A stretch of 64,000 nucleotides of DNA from Erysipelotrichaceae bacterium (GCA_017431225.1 JAFRLM010000007.1:62001-126000), one strand, 5' to 3'. Counted from the stretch's first letter, positions 15,313 to 24,322 are shown. The notes: generated from the letters alone by a model not told the origin. Numbers and translations are program-made.

Positions 15313-16995
15313 TCAGGCTTCCTGAACTTCCGCTTCCGCTTCTTCTTCGAGCTTGCGGTATGCGACTTTTCCGACCAGTGTTTTCGGCAGTTCCTTACGG
15401 AAGATGATCTCTTTCGGAAGGGCATAGCCGGCAACACTGCGTTTTACTTTTTCCATGATCTTTGTTTTGGTCTCTTCAGAAGGCTCATAGCCGTCCTTGA
15501 GAACGATGTAGGCTCTGACACGCTTCATGCGGCGCGGATCTTTCACGCCGATCACGCAGCTGTAGGAGACTTCTTCGCAGCTGTCGATCGCATTCTCGAC
15601 TCTGCCCGGATAGATGTTGTAGCCGTTTGAGATGATCATACGCTTGATGCGCTGACTGAAATAGACATATCCGTCCTCGTCGATCTTTCCCAGATCGCCG
15701 GTATAGAGCCAGATGTTTCCGTCAGGCAGTTTCCGCAGCGTGTTCGCGGTCTCTTCTTCGTGGTCGAGATAGCCTTTCATGACCGTCGGACCGCGCAGGA
15801 TGATCTCGCCCTCCTGGCCGTAGGGAAGCTCTTCATCGGTACCGGGCTGAACGATGCAGTAATAGGTATCCGGGAAGGGGATGCCGATGCTGCCGGGCTT
15901 GTAGGTATCTCTGGGTGTCAGACAGCTGGCGGTGACGCATTCCGTCAGACCGTAGCCTTCACGCACCTGGATCGTCGCGTTATGTTCCTTCAGGAAGGTA
16001 TCGATCTTTTTCTTCAGTTCCACCGACAAGGAGTCGCCGCCGCAGAACATGCCTTTCATGAAGCTCAGATCAACGCCGTTGAGCTGCGGCATGTGCAGAA
16101 GAGCCTCGAAGATCGTCGGGACACCGGCGATGTAGTTGGGCTTTTTCTTCTTGATCATATCCGCGTAGGTCTTGGGGTTGAAGGTCGGCATCAGGATGCA
16201 GCAGGCGCCGTTTACCAGGATCGTATGGATATTGATGCCCAGACCAAACCCATGGAACATCGGCATGCAGCTGAGCATTTTCAGACCGATACCGAGATCC
16301 TCTTCGATCGCTGTTTTTGCCTGCAGGGCCAGCGCGTTGAAGTTCATGTCCGTCAGGCAGATGCCTTTCGGGACACCGGTCGTACCGCCGCTGTAAAGAA
16401 TGACGGCTGTCCGGTCTTTCTCGTAGCAGATCTCCGGCAGGACCTGATCCTGTCCGGTCTTTACGAATTCTGTCCAGAGCACGCCCTGGCCTTTCAGCGG
16501 GTACTTCATATACTGCTTTCCAGCTTTTACGGTATAGATGAGTTTCAGATGCAGCGGAAGCTCATCCTGAATACGGGCAACGATGACCTTCACCTCGTGA
16601 TCAACGCTCTTGAGCGCTTCGATGACTTTTTCATAGAACATATCTGGAACGAGGATCGCTTTGCTTTTGGAGTAGTTCAGGTAAAAAGTGATCTCTTCAA
16701 GCGCGGACTGCGGATGGATCATATTGGCGATCGCGCCGATGCGGTTGAGCGCGTAGAAGCAGTCCAGAGACTGCGGGATATTCGGCATGCAGATCGTTAC
16801 GGCGTCGTTCTTTCCGATGCCGATATTCATTAAAGCTTTTCCGGCGGTCTCGATCTTTTTTACGAAATTTCCATAAGTCGTTTTATTGCCGTAGAGTTCA
16901 TAGGCAGGTTCATTCGGATATTGTTTTGCCATTTGTTCGATCATCTGGAACATCGTTTTTTCCGGATAATCGAGATGAATCTGAGATGTGTTCAT
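15313..16995 (-). CDS. AMP-forming long-chain acyl-CoA ligase
   Basis: A 560-residue ANL-superfamily enzyme. ILYSGGTTGVPKGI is the ATP loop, GYGLTECV the second motif, LYTGDLGKIDEDGYVYF the hinge aspartate region, RIKRMIISNGYNIYPGRVE the hinge/C-domain, and KTLVGKVAYRKLE carries the catalytic lysine. It activates a carboxylic acid, probably a fatty acid, as acyl-AMP and then acyl-CoA. It heads an operon with the E2-like acyltransferase and ybaK, started from a TATAAT promoter with an adjoining inverted repeat. Confidence 0.9.
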   Translation of the reverse strand: MNTSQIHLDYPEKTMFQMIEQMAKQYPNEPAYELYGNKTTYGNFVKKIETAGKALMNIGIGKNDAVTICMPNIPQSLDCFYALNRIGAIANMIHPQSALEEITFYLNYSKSKAILVPDMFYEKVIEALKSVDHEVKVIVARIQDELPLHLKLIYTVKAGKQYMKYPLKGQGVLWTEFVKTGQDQVLPEICYEKDRTAVILYSGGTTGVPKGICLTDMNFNALALQAKTAIEEDLGIGLKMLSCMPMFHGFGLGINIHTILVNGACCILMPTFNPKTYADMIKKKKPNYIAGVPTIFEALLHMPQLNGVDLSFMKGMFCGGDSLSVELKKKIDTFLKEHNATIQVREGYGLTECVTASCLTPRDTYKPGSIGIPFPDTYYCIVQPGTDEELPYGQEGEIILRGPTVMKGYLDHEEETANTLRKLPDGNIWLYTGDLGKIDEDGYVYFSQRIKRMIISNGYNIYPGRVENAIDSCEEVSYSCVIGVKDPRRMKRVRAYIVLKDGYEPSEETKTKIMEKVKRSVAGYALPKEIIFRKELPKTLVGKVAYRKLEEEAEAEVQEA

Positions 16996-17057
16996 TTGTA
17001 TTTTCCTTTAATATGTTTTCCTTTAATAACTGATGCGTTTCTGATATTCTGCTTTCC

Positions 17058-17099
17058 ATTATATCGAAAAAGCACGGATCTTTGTATTTTTAGTACAAA
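17058..17099 (-). promoter_or_regulatory. Promoter of the acyl-CoA ligase operon with putative operator
   Basis: On the minus strand a -10 TATAAT (17063-17058) is present. Its upstream -35 zone overlaps an inverted repeat TTTGTA-N7-TACAAA (17081-17099), a good site for a repressor such as a TetR/FadR-type acyl-CoA sensor encoded elsewhere. Confidence 0.5.
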
Positions 17100-17124
17100 T
17101 AGGGAAAATGTGCATATTCAAAAT

Positions 17125-17160
17125 TACTATATTGCAATACATAATAGTATGTGATAAATT
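17125..17160 (+). promoter_or_regulatory. padR promoter and probable PadR operator
   Basis: TTGCAA (17132-17137), 17-nt spacer, TAAATT (17155-17160) make a promoter. It is overlapped by an inverted repeat TACTAT-N13-ATAGTA (17125-17149), placed for autorepression by PadR. Confidence 0.5.
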
Positions 17161-17176
17161 ATAGCCAGGAGGAGAT

Positions 17177-17482
17177 ATGAATACACAGTTTAAAAAAGGT
17201 GTTCTGGATCTCTGTGTCCTGAATCAGCTGATCAGGGAAGACCGTTACGGTTACGAACTGACAGAGCTGATCTCAAGGGAACTGGAAGTTACTGCCGGAA
17301 CTCTCTATCTGATCCTGAAAAGGATCAAGGATGACGGCTATGTAACGACCTATCTCAGAGAATCGGACAGCGGTCCGGCCAGAAAGTACTATCATCTGAC
17401 GGAAAAGGGCAGAGACTATCTGCAGAAACAAAAAGCCGAATGGCTGGAATTCCTGGAAAAGGCAGGTAAATTATTGGCATGA
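17177..17482 (+). CDS. PadR-family transcriptional regulator
   Basis: A 101-residue winged-helix regulator. FKKGVLDLCVLNQLIREDRYGYELTELIS and TLYLILKRIKDDGYV match PadR, as does GPARKYYHLTEKGR in the wing. The start has a very strong AGGAGGAG. It overlaps the downstream HAAS/DUF4097 gene by 4 nt, the standard arrangement in which a PadR protein controls a membrane-stress-related partner. An inverted repeat at the promoter suggests autoregulation. Confidence 0.9.
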   Translation: MNTQFKKGVLDLCVLNQLIREDRYGYELTELISRELEVTAGTLYLILKRIKDDGYVTTYLRESDSGPARKYYHLTEKGRDYLQKQKAEWLEFLEKAGKLLA

Positions 17483-18708
17483 CAAAACAAGAGTATTTTG
17501 ACGAACTGAAGCGAAAGCTCCGTGATTATCCGGAAGAATACGCGGAGCTGAAGGAAGCGTTCGAAGAACATTTTGCAGAAGGAAAAAGAAACGGTCAGAG
17601 CGAGGAGGAGATCGTCAGGGAACTTGGCCCGGTCGATGATATGATCGAAAGTCTCGGTCTGCCGAAACACAGTTCCGATCTCCGCGAGGATTTCAAGGAT
17701 CTCGGCAATGCGTTCGGTTCTTTCCTGAACGGTCTCGGGGATACGATCGAGGAAGGCGTCCGCAATCTCGATCTGGATTCGAAAGTGAGGGAATTCTCGG
17801 AGCGGATCACGGAAGTCGCCGGATCCGCTGTAAATGAAGCCGTCCGTCCGCAAAGCGGCAGCATCGGCGCTCCGGTCAGCCGCATCGAAGTCTGGGGTGA
17901 CTCAATGGATCTGAGACTGTCGGCTTCCCGGGATGACAGTGTGCATTATGAATACACGCCCGGCCTGACGGTTTTTGTTAAAGGAATTAACGAACTGAAG
18001 ATCGAAAACGAAGCGGGCAACGTCGTTTTCCGTGAAAACTCTCCGCTCGGCATGGGCTTGATCCGCTCAAGCAGCCTGCTGGAGCTGAAGGTTCCGGAAG
18101 GGATCACAGTCGAATTTCATTCCAAATCAGGTGATCTGCGTGCGGAAGATATCACGCTCGAAAATCTTGCGGTCAAAACACTGAGCGGTGACCACGAGCT
18201 TGCGAACATCCGCTGCGCATCGATCCGTATCGACAGCGTTTCGGGTGATCTGGATATGCAGAAAAGCACGTATAAGGAATTCCGTGCGAAGACGGTCAGC
18301 GGCGATTATGAACTGGATGCCTGCAGCGGAAACGTTTCGATCGAGACTGTGTCCGGGGATATCGAGATCGATTCCCTGCAGGGAGACATCATTTACCTGA
18401 AGACCATCTCCGGGGATACCGCTGTATCCTGCGTCTGTGAACAGTTCAAGTCTTCGACGACCTCCGGTGATCAGAAGATCCGTTTCATCGATTGCGGCGA
18501 GGAAGCGCTGATCAGCACCCAGAGCGGAGACGTGGATATCGAGATCGATCTTGCTGACTGCCGGATCGATATGAAAGCCCTGTCCGGGGATATCCGTTTC
18601 CCGAACGCAGAAGAGGCGGTCAGATACGATGATCATCACTATCAGATCGGCAGCGGAAGCAGCAGGATCTCTGTCAGCACATCTTCCGGTGATATCCGTA
18701 TCCGCTAA
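17479..18708 (+). CDS. HAAS (DUF1700)-DUF4097 beta-helix repeat protein
   Basis: A 409-residue protein. Residues ~1-60 are a HAAS/DUF1700-like helical domain (LREYPEEY-type pattern, here LRDYPEEYAELKEAFEEHF, then ELGPVDDMIESL). Residues ~125-409 form a DUF4097 repeat region with about ten SGD turns (KSGD, LSGD, VSGD, ISGD, TSGD, QSGD, SSGD) spaced about 20 residues apart, as in a right-handed beta helix. No signal peptide or membrane span is evident. PadR/HAAS/DUF4097 sets are often linked to envelope-stress regulation; the molecular function is unknown. Confidence 0.85.
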   Translation: MTKQEYFDELKRKLRDYPEEYAELKEAFEEHFAEGKRNGQSEEEIVRELGPVDDMIESLGLPKHSSDLREDFKDLGNAFGSFLNGLGDTIEEGVRNLDLDSKVREFSERITEVAGSAVNEAVRPQSGSIGAPVSRIEVWGDSMDLRLSASRDDSVHYEYTPGLTVFVKGINELKIENEAGNVVFRENSPLGMGLIRSSSLLELKVPEGITVEFHSKSGDLRAEDITLENLAVKTLSGDHELANIRCASIRIDSVSGDLDMQKSTYKEFRAKTVSGDYELDACSGNVSIETVSGDIEIDSLQGDIIYLKTISGDTAVSCVCEQFKSSTTSGDQKIRFIDCGEEALISTQSGDVDIEIDLADCRIDMKALSGDIRFPNAEEAVRYDDHHYQIGSGSSRISVSTSSGDIRIR

Positions 18709-18734
18709 TAGAAAACGGTCCATATCGCAAAGTA

Positions 18735-18785
18735 AAAAAAGCCGTCCGGCGCTCACTTATCCGGTGAGTCCGGAACGGCTTTTCA
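18735..18785. terminator. Bidirectional terminator
   Basis: A long stem (GCCGT..CCGG..CTCAC with matching right arm) is flanked by AAAAAA on the left and TTTT on the right, serving the DUF4097 gene and glpK. Confidence 0.85.
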
Positions 18786-18806
18786 TTTGCACAGGATTTT
18801 TAAGGT

Positions 18807-20297
18807 CTAATCTTTAGCCCAGTCTTTGGCGTATTCTACCGCCTTATGCCATTTGCGGATCCGTTCTTCACGTTTCTTCTCGTCGATATTCGGTACGAAG
18901 CTGCTGTCGATGCGCCAGATCTGACGGACTTCGTCGAGATCCTTGAATACGCCGACTGCCAGTCCGGCAAGATAAGCAGCTCCCATGGCGGTCGTTTCAA
19001 CGAGCTTCGGACGGATGACTTCGACGTCCAGCAGATCGGCCTGTGTCTGCAGAAGGAGCTTATTGACAGAGGCTCCGCCGTCGACTTTCAGAGAACTCAG
19101 GCGGATGCCGGAATCGTTCTTCATAGCGTCGAATACATCGTATACCTGGTAGGCGATCGATTCGAGGGTCGCCCGGATGATGTGGTATTTATTGACGCCG
19201 CGGGTGATGCCGACGATCGTTCCGCGCGCGTACTGATCCCAGTACGGCGCGCCAAGGCCTGTGAAGGCAGGAACGACATAACAGCCGTTGGTATCCTTGA
19301 CTTTGCCTGCCATGTATTCGCTGTCGGCCGCGGAATCGATCAGTTTCATCTCATCTCTGAGCCACTGGATCGCGGCGCCGGCAACGAAGATCGAACCTTC
19401 CAAAGCGTAATAGACTTTATCGTTGATGCCCCAGGCAATGGTCGTGACCAGTCCGTTGTTGGAATAGACTGGTTTTTCACCCGTATTCATCAGCAGGAAG
19501 CCGCCTGTGCCGTAGGTATTCTTCGCGTCGCCTTTGCGGAAGCAGGTCTGTCCGAAGAGCGCTGCCTGCTGGTCGCCGGCAGCGCCGCCGATCGCGACCG
19601 GAGAACCGAAATAGATCGCGTCACTGTAACCGTAGACACAGCTTGACGGCTTGACTTCCGGCAGCATGCTGCGGGGGATGTTGAACAGATCGAGCAGTTC
19701 CTGATCCCAGTCCAGGGTATGGATATTGAAGATCATCGTACGGCTGGCATTGGAATAGTCTGTCACATGGACCTTGCCTCTGGTCAGTTTGTAGATCAGC
19801 CAGGTATCGACCGTACCGAAAAGAAGTTCGCCTTTCTCGGCTTTTTCTCTGGCACCGTCGACATTGTCGAGCAGCCATTTGATCTTGGTCGCGGAGAAAT
19901 AGGCGTCCAGGACGAGACCTGTCTTTTCGCGGATCATATCGACATAGCCGTCATTCTTGAGCTTATCGCAGTATGCGGAAGTACGGCGGCACTGCCATAC
20001 GATCGCGTTGGCGATCGGTTCGCCTGTGTTCTTATCCCAGACGATCGTGGTCTCACGCTGGTTGGTGATGCCGATGGCGGAGATCTCCTCGCCGCTGATA
20101 CCGATCTTGGTGGCGGCTTCGATCGCGACACCGAGCTGGGTCGACCAGATCTCGTTCGCGTCGTGTTCTACATAACCGGGTTTGGGGTAGATCTGCCGGA
20201 ATTCCTTCTGGGCAACCGAACAGATCTCGCCTTTTTCATTGAAGATGATACAGCGGTTGCTGGTGGTGCCGGCATCAAGGGCCATGATGTAAGACAT
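18807..20297 (-). CDS. glpK: Glycerol kinase
   Basis: A 496-residue FGGY-family kinase. The N-terminal [14 protein letters not shown] phosphate loop, [19 protein letters not shown], the [13 protein letters not shown] block and [19 protein letters not shown] ATP-binding region are diagnostic. It phosphorylates glycerol to glycerol 3-phosphate. It starts 3 nt after the muramidase stop, sharing that gene's 3' end for its AGGAGG site, so it is last in a three-gene operon. No glpF or glpD is in the window. Confidence 0.96.
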   Translation of the reverse strand: MSYIMALDAGTTSNRCIIFNEKGEICSVAQKEFRQIYPKPGYVEHDANEIWSTQLGVAIEAATKIGISGEEISAIGITNQRETTIVWDKNTGEPIANAIVWQCRRTSAYCDKLKNDGYVDMIREKTGLVLDAYFSATKIKWLLDNVDGAREKAEKGELLFGTVDTWLIYKLTRGKVHVTDYSNASRTMIFNIHTLDWDQELLDLFNIPRSMLPEVKPSSCVYGYSDAIYFGSPVAIGGAAGDQQAALFGQTCFRKGDAKNTYGTGGFLLMNTGEKPVYSNNGLVTTIAWGINDKVYYALEGSIFVAGAAIQWLRDEMKLIDSAADSEYMAGKVKDTNGCYVVPAFTGLGAPYWDQYARGTIVGITRGVNKYHIIRATLESIAYQVYDVFDAMKNDSGIRLSSLKVDGGASVNKLLLQTQADLLDVEVIRPKLVETTAMGAAYLAGLAVGVFKDLDEVRQIWRIDSSFVPNIDEKKREERIRKWHKAVEYAKDWAKD

Positions 20298-20300
20298 AGA

Positions 20301-21155
20301 TTAATCCTCCTGCTGTTTATGGAAATTGAAGTAGAGATTGGTATCGACAAGCTCTTCGATGCCGTCGATCTCTGCATGATCACTGTATTGCCAGATGACG
20401 AATTCGTAATCGAGTCCGGGCAGATTGTTGTACTGGGCGAACCAGAGCGGATAATTCATGATGCGGTATAAGTCATAATAGCTTTCCGACCATGAGAGAT
20501 TAGTATAGATCATCGGCGTACGGCCGTTTTCCTCGATCTTCTGACAGAAGGCGAGCGCGTTGTTGGTGCGCTGCTCCGCGTCGATCGCATCGATCCGGCT
20601 TTCCGCGTAATCGATATCCTCAAGGTCGTAGACGATCGGCAGATCGATCTGCTTGCCCCGGATATGTTCGAGAACGTAATAGGCTTCTTCCATCGCTTCC
20701 CGCTCATCGATCGCCTGTGAGAAGAAATAGACGCCGACCGGAAGACCGACTTCACGGGCGCCGTTATAGTATTCCTCGAACGCGGTATCCGCGTTCAGGA
20801 GTCCCTGTTCATAGCCGCGGTAACCGATCCTCAGGAAGACGAATTCCACACCGCTGTCCTTGACTTTCTGCCAGTCGATCTCGCCCTGGTGGGAGGAGAC
20901 ATCGATACCGTAGGCGGCATCGGGATAGACATAATGTCCGTTTTCTTCTCTCAGCAGAGAAAAATCGTAGGTGTGTTCCGTCAGTTCCTCCAGGGGTTCC
21001 TCCGGATCAAAATCAAAATTGTAATAAATACTGTTGAATACGTTCTGAATAAAAAAGAACAGCAGCATGACCAGAAGCCCGCCCAGCAGAAGATAGACGA
21101 CGGCGCCTTCCTTGCCGAGCCAGCGCTGTAGGTTGAAACGTTTCTTTTTTCTCAT
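20301..21155 (-). CDS. Membrane-anchored GH25 muramidase (lysozyme)
   Basis: A 284-residue protein with a basic N-terminus, one membrane segment (about residues 18-40) and an external glycoside hydrolase family 25 domain. YGIDVSSHQGEIDWQKVKDS carries the first active-site Asp, VYDLEDIDY carries the Asp/Glu pair, and MIYTNLSWSESYY and WFAQYNN are standard. GH25 enzymes cut the MurNAc-GlcNAc bond of peptidoglycan. Its ATG overlaps the stop of the upstream unknown gene (ATGA), and glpK follows, so wall turnover and glycerol phosphorylation are co-expressed here. Confidence 0.9.
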   Translation of the reverse strand: MRKKKRFNLQRWLGKEGAVVYLLLGGLLVMLLFFFIQNVFNSIYYNFDFDPEEPLEELTEHTYDFSLLREENGHYVYPDAAYGIDVSSHQGEIDWQKVKDSGVEFVFLRIGYRGYEQGLLNADTAFEEYYNGAREVGLPVGVYFFSQAIDEREAMEEAYYVLEHIRGKQIDLPIVYDLEDIDYAESRIDAIDAEQRTNNALAFCQKIEENGRTPMIYTNLSWSESYYDLYRIMNYPLWFAQYNNLPGLDYEFVIWQYSDHAEIDGIEELVDTNLYFNFHKQQED

Positions 21156-21586
21156 GCCTCTTTGATCTCTTCGGCGTTCACCACGCCGTCCAGAACGCTG
21201 AGACGGATCATCCGGTTATCAAAGGAATACAGATCCATGACGACATCTGCTTCAGCATTGTAAGCCTGCCGGATCTCAAGGATGTCCTCCGAAGTCAGCT
21301 GCAGGGTCTCTTTGCTGTAGAGCTCGAAAATGGTGATGAACTTATGGGAATTCTTTACTTCCCGGGCATCAAAATCATAAAAAAGCGTCTTTGCCGGGTC
21401 CTTGAAGACCTCCGCACAAAGATCGTGTGAAAAAAGATGACGGATGAATCCGATATTGCCTTCTCTGTCCTTGGAGATTACGGTTGCTTTTATATATACG
21501 GTGACATCAAGAGGCAGTAAAGCCATGTCTTCGTCACCCGGCCTGAAATCGATCATCTGTCTCAGGGTCATGTTACTAACCAGCAT
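21152..21586 (-). CDS. Protein of unknown function, 144 residues
   Basis: I do not recognise this protein. The preferred start is ATG 21586 after AAAGAGGAA. It looks cytoplasmic, with no membrane span; MALLPLDVTVYIKATVISKDREG and FIRHLFSHDLCAEVFKDPAKTLFYDF (shown in parts) suggest a small alpha/beta fold. It is the first gene of an operon with the GH25 muramidase and glpK and overlaps the muramidase start by 4 nt, so the two are translationally coupled. Confidence 0.6.
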   Translation of the reverse strand: MLVSNMTLRQMIDFRPGDEDMALLPLDVTVYIKATVISKDREGNIGFIRHLFSHDLCAEVFKDPAKTLFYDFDAREVKNSHKFITIFELYSKETLQLTSEDILEIRQAYNAEADVVMDLYSFDNRMIRLSVLDGVVNAEEIKEA

Positions 21587-21610
21587 TATTATTCCTCTTT
21601 TCCTGCTCTT

Positions 21611-21620
21611 ATTGTACAAT
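21611..21620. promoter_or_regulatory. Symmetrical -10 element shared by divergent genes
   Basis: ATTGTACAAT is a perfect 10-bp palindrome that contains TACAAT on both strands (plus 21615-21620, minus 21616-21611). It lies between ATG 21586 (minus) and ATG 21641 (plus), each with its own ribosome binding site, so one element can start transcription both ways. Confidence 0.5.
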
Positions 21621-21640
21621 ATCTAAGATGAGGTGAGAAA

Positions 21641-23491
21641 ATGAAAAAATTATTAATCCTGCTTCTTACTGTACTGCTTCTGGCAGGCTGCCAGAGCAAA
21701 GCAAAGGTCGTGGAAGATCCGGCGGAAGGGCAGACTTACCTGACGGCGCTGAAAGAATGGACGCCGCGCGATAAGAATCCTGAAAGCACGGAAAATGATC
21801 CGGCATTCGAAGCTTTCCTGGACGAATACTTCAAGGAATCGATCGAGAAAGACTACATGAACATGCACTTCAATGTCGTCGACTACAAGGCTCTGGGACT
21901 GACCAAGCCGGAAGTGACACTGGGCACGATCGAGTATGGCACAGAAGGTGAAGACTACAAGGAAAACTACCAGGACTGCCTGGATACTCTCGAGAAGCTG
22001 AAAACATTCGATTTCAGCAAGCTTTCCTACCGTCAGCAGTATGACTATGAAGTCATTGAATACAGTATGTACGAAGGTCTGATCGACCTGATCTACGGCA
22101 AGTACTCGCTGCTGTTCCCGGAAAACGAACTGCCGAGCAATCTCGTAACGAACTTTACGGAATACTATTTCTATGACCAGGAATCCCTGGATGACTATCT
22201 CGTCCTCCTGGAGGATGTCGGCCGTTATATCGATGAGGCGATCGCCTACACCAAAGAACAGGCGAAAGAAGGTATCGCCATGTCCGATACCCAGCTCGCT
22301 GACTCCCTGGAATACATCAGCCGCTTCACATCCAAAGTGGATGATAACGAACTGATCAGCGTCTTCAACAACCGCGTGGATAACGAAGTCACTTTCCTGG
22401 ACGACGCGCAGAAAGCCGAGTATAAGGAAAAGAACGCGCAGATCGTCAAGAATACGGTCATTCCGGCATACCAGAAAGCTGCTCAGGAAGTTGAGAAGCT
22501 GAAGGGCAAAGCCCGTGTCAGCGGTGACCAGCGCGGTATGGTCCATTATTCCAAGGGTTATGCGGAAGCGCAGTTCTTCTTACGCAACAGTGATAACCGT
22601 GACCTTGACGAAGTGATGGCAGTCATGGAGAAGGAACTGGAATACATCCTGAGTGACGAATTCATGATGTCCGCTTTGATCAATCCGACGGCGCTTGCGG
22701 AAGTTCAGAGCGTTTATACAAACGCAGCTTCCAACGAAGTGCTGGCTCTGGACACAGACGGAAAACTGAATTACCTGCAGGAACATCTGACAGCTATGTA
22801 CCCGGCAAGCGAGAAAATGAGCTTCACCGCTTCTCCGCTGGATCCGTCCGTCGCTTCCGATTCGATCCTTGCCTACTATCTGACAGCACCGATCGATAAC
22901 CTTGACCGCAACGTCGTCCGCACCAATCCGAATACACTGGGTGACGATCCGAGCGGCAGCTATACGACACTGTCCCACGAAGCTTTCCCGGGACACCTGT
23001 ACCAGAATGTCTACTACTGGCGTACGAACCCGCATAAATTCCGCAGCAATATCGGCTTTACCGGTTATACGGAAGGATGGGCGATGCAGTCTGAATTGGA
23101 CGCCTGGAACTGGGTCGGCTTTGAGACCGAAGAAGCAGCCAAGTATATGGGCGGTGACGCGGTATACGGTTATCTGCTGCAGAGTCTGATCGATATCGGT
23201 GTCAACTATAAGGGCTGGAACTGCAAAGAGCTGAAGGAATATGTCAACGCGCTCGATCTCGGTATCACACTGGATGATAATGGAGCGCAGAGCCTCTATG
23301 ATGCAGTGGCGGATATGCCGGCAACGATCTGTTCGTACGGTTACGGTCTTGCCGCATTCATGGAGATCCGTCAGCAGACACAGGAACGTCTGGGTGACAG
23401 CTTTGATATCGTTGCGTATAACGAAAAAGCTATGCAGAACGGACCGGTATGCTTCCCGATGCTCCGCAAAGCAATGGAAGAATACAAATAG
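21641..23491 (+). CDS. DUF885-family metallopeptidase lipoprotein
   Basis: A 616-residue exported protein. MKKLLILLLTVLLLAGC is a lipoprotein signal with lipobox LAGC. The remainder is a DUF885 domain; the motif LSHEAFPGHLYQ near residue 446 carries the HExxxxH-like zinc site of this gluzincin-like family, and FTGYTEGWAMQSE supplies a downstream glutamate. It is probably a surface peptidase, substrate unknown. AGGTGAG precedes the start and a strong terminator follows the stop. Confidence 0.88.
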   Translation: MKKLLILLLTVLLLAGCQSKAKVVEDPAEGQTYLTALKEWTPRDKNPESTENDPAFEAFLDEYFKESIEKDYMNMHFNVVDYKALGLTKPEVTLGTIEYGTEGEDYKENYQDCLDTLEKLKTFDFSKLSYRQQYDYEVIEYSMYEGLIDLIYGKYSLLFPENELPSNLVTNFTEYYFYDQESLDDYLVLLEDVGRYIDEAIAYTKEQAKEGIAMSDTQLADSLEYISRFTSKVDDNELISVFNNRVDNEVTFLDDAQKAEYKEKNAQIVKNTVIPAYQKAAQEVEKLKGKARVSGDQRGMVHYSKGYAEAQFFLRNSDNRDLDEVMAVMEKELEYILSDEFMMSALINPTALAEVQSVYTNAASNEVLALDTDGKLNYLQEHLTAMYPASEKMSFTASPLDPSVASDSILAYYLTAPIDNLDRNVVRTNPNTLGDDPSGSYTTLSHEAFPGHLYQNVYYWRTNPHKFRSNIGFTGYTEGWAMQSELDAWNWVGFETEEAAKYMGGDAVYGYLLQSLIDIGVNYKGWNCKELKEYVNALDLGITLDDNGAQSLYDAVADMPATICSYGYGLAAFMEIRQQTQERLGDSFDIVAYNEKAMQNGPVCFPMLRKAMEEYK

Positions 23492-23513
23492 ATCGCTGAA
23501 GACAAAGAAACAC

Positions 23514-23541
23514 AAAACGGCCGGAAATCCGGCCGTTTTCC
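23514..23541 (+). terminator. Intrinsic terminator
   Basis: AAAACGGCCGG pairs with CCGGCCGTTTT around AAAT. Confidence 0.85.
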
Positions 23542-23574
23542 TATGAACAGAAGAGAAAAGGAAGAATATTATAA

Positions 23575-23635
23575 TTTGGTACCGAAATATATTGACAAGG
23601 CTTTACGGATTTCGTATATTAACTTCGGTACCAAA
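23575..23635 (+). promoter_or_regulatory. marR promoter flanked by twin inverted operators
   Basis: TTTGGTACCGAA (23575-23586) and its exact reverse complement TTCGGTACCAAA (23624-23635) flank a promoter: TTGACA (23592-23597), 17-nt spacer, TATATT (23615-23620). Each 12-mer is itself nearly palindromic around GGTACC, so each could bind a dimer; centres are 49 bp apart. Confidence 0.75.
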
Positions 23636-23662
23636 ATAAATTATTCAAAGGAGGTAGACAAA

Positions 23663-24202
23663 ATGGAAAAGACATTAGATGAACTTTTATTCGACAAACT
23701 TATCCAGACCGTCCGCCCGCGTCATCACGGAGTCCATATGATGAGAAAGATGCACCACCCCGAAGGATTCCGTCCCGAAGGTCCCGGCAGAGGCTGCCGC
23801 GGGCTTGCAGAGGGCATGCAGGGAAAGCCCGAAGACATGAAGATGCATCGTCCGCATCCCTTCCAGCGCGAAAGGATCCTCGGGATCATCCTGGAAGCCG
23901 ATGAAAAAGGTATGAGTCAGAAAGAGATCCTGGAACAGATCCACGTTAATCCGTCATCTCTCTCGGAGCTGATCGATAAACTGGAGGCAGACCGCTATGT
24001 GGAACGCATCGTCAATCCGGAAGACAAGCGTTCGACTCTGATCGTTCTGACCGAGAAGGGGAAGGCGAGAGCCTACGAAGCCAAAGATGAGCATCGTCAG
24101 CGCTGCGTCAGGATGTTTGCCGCTCTCGATGAGGAAGAAAAGAAACAGCTGCTTCAGCTTCTGAGCAAACTGGACCTCAGCGAAAAACCGGAAAACGAGT
24201 AG
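23663..24202 (+). CDS. MarR-family regulator with a His/Met-rich N-terminal region
   Basis: A 179-residue winged-helix protein. The start is ATG 23663 behind AAAGGAGG. Residues ~65-165 form the MarR core: MSQKEILEQIHVNPSSLSELIDKLEADRYVER (helix-turn-helix) and NPEDKRSTLIVLTEKG (wing). Residues ~20-65 are an unusual insert rich in His, Met, Gly and Arg (RHHGVHMMRKMHH, GPGRGCRG, MKMHRPHP), which could bind a metal. No exporter is next to it, so the regulon is elsewhere; twin operators over its promoter point to autorepression. Confidence 0.85.
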   Translation: MEKTLDELLFDKLIQTVRPRHHGVHMMRKMHHPEGFRPEGPGRGCRGLAEGMQGKPEDMKMHRPHPFQRERILGIILEADEKGMSQKEILEQIHVNPSSLSELIDKLEADRYVERIVNPEDKRSTLIVLTEKGKARAYEAKDEHRQRCVRMFAALDEEEKKQLLQLLSKLDLSEKPENE

Positions 24203-24237
24203 TTACACCATATCGTATTGAATAAGTTTCCACCCGG

Positions 24238-24266
24238 AAAAGGAGATCATGAGATCTCCTTTTCTT
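24238..24266 (+). terminator. Intrinsic terminator after marR
   Basis: AAAGGAGATC pairs with GATCTCCTTT around ATGA and is followed by TCTTTTC. Confidence 0.85.
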
Positions 24267-24285
24267 TTCGCCGGAGCATTTGGGA

Positions 24286-24314
24286 TTGCCCGGAACAGAT
24301 GATTCGTATAGAAT
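24286..24314 (+). promoter_or_regulatory. Promoter of queT
   Basis: TTGCCC (24286-24291), 17-nt spacer, TAGAAT (24309-24314); predicted start near 24321, just before the leader hairpins. Confidence 0.6.
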
Positions 24315-24322
24315 ACTTATCT

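Noticed and set aside
18130..18700. Regular repeats that could be mistaken for a tandem DNA array
   Set aside because: The repetition is at protein level (SGD turns of the DUF4097 beta helix) with diverged codons; it is ordinary coding sequence.
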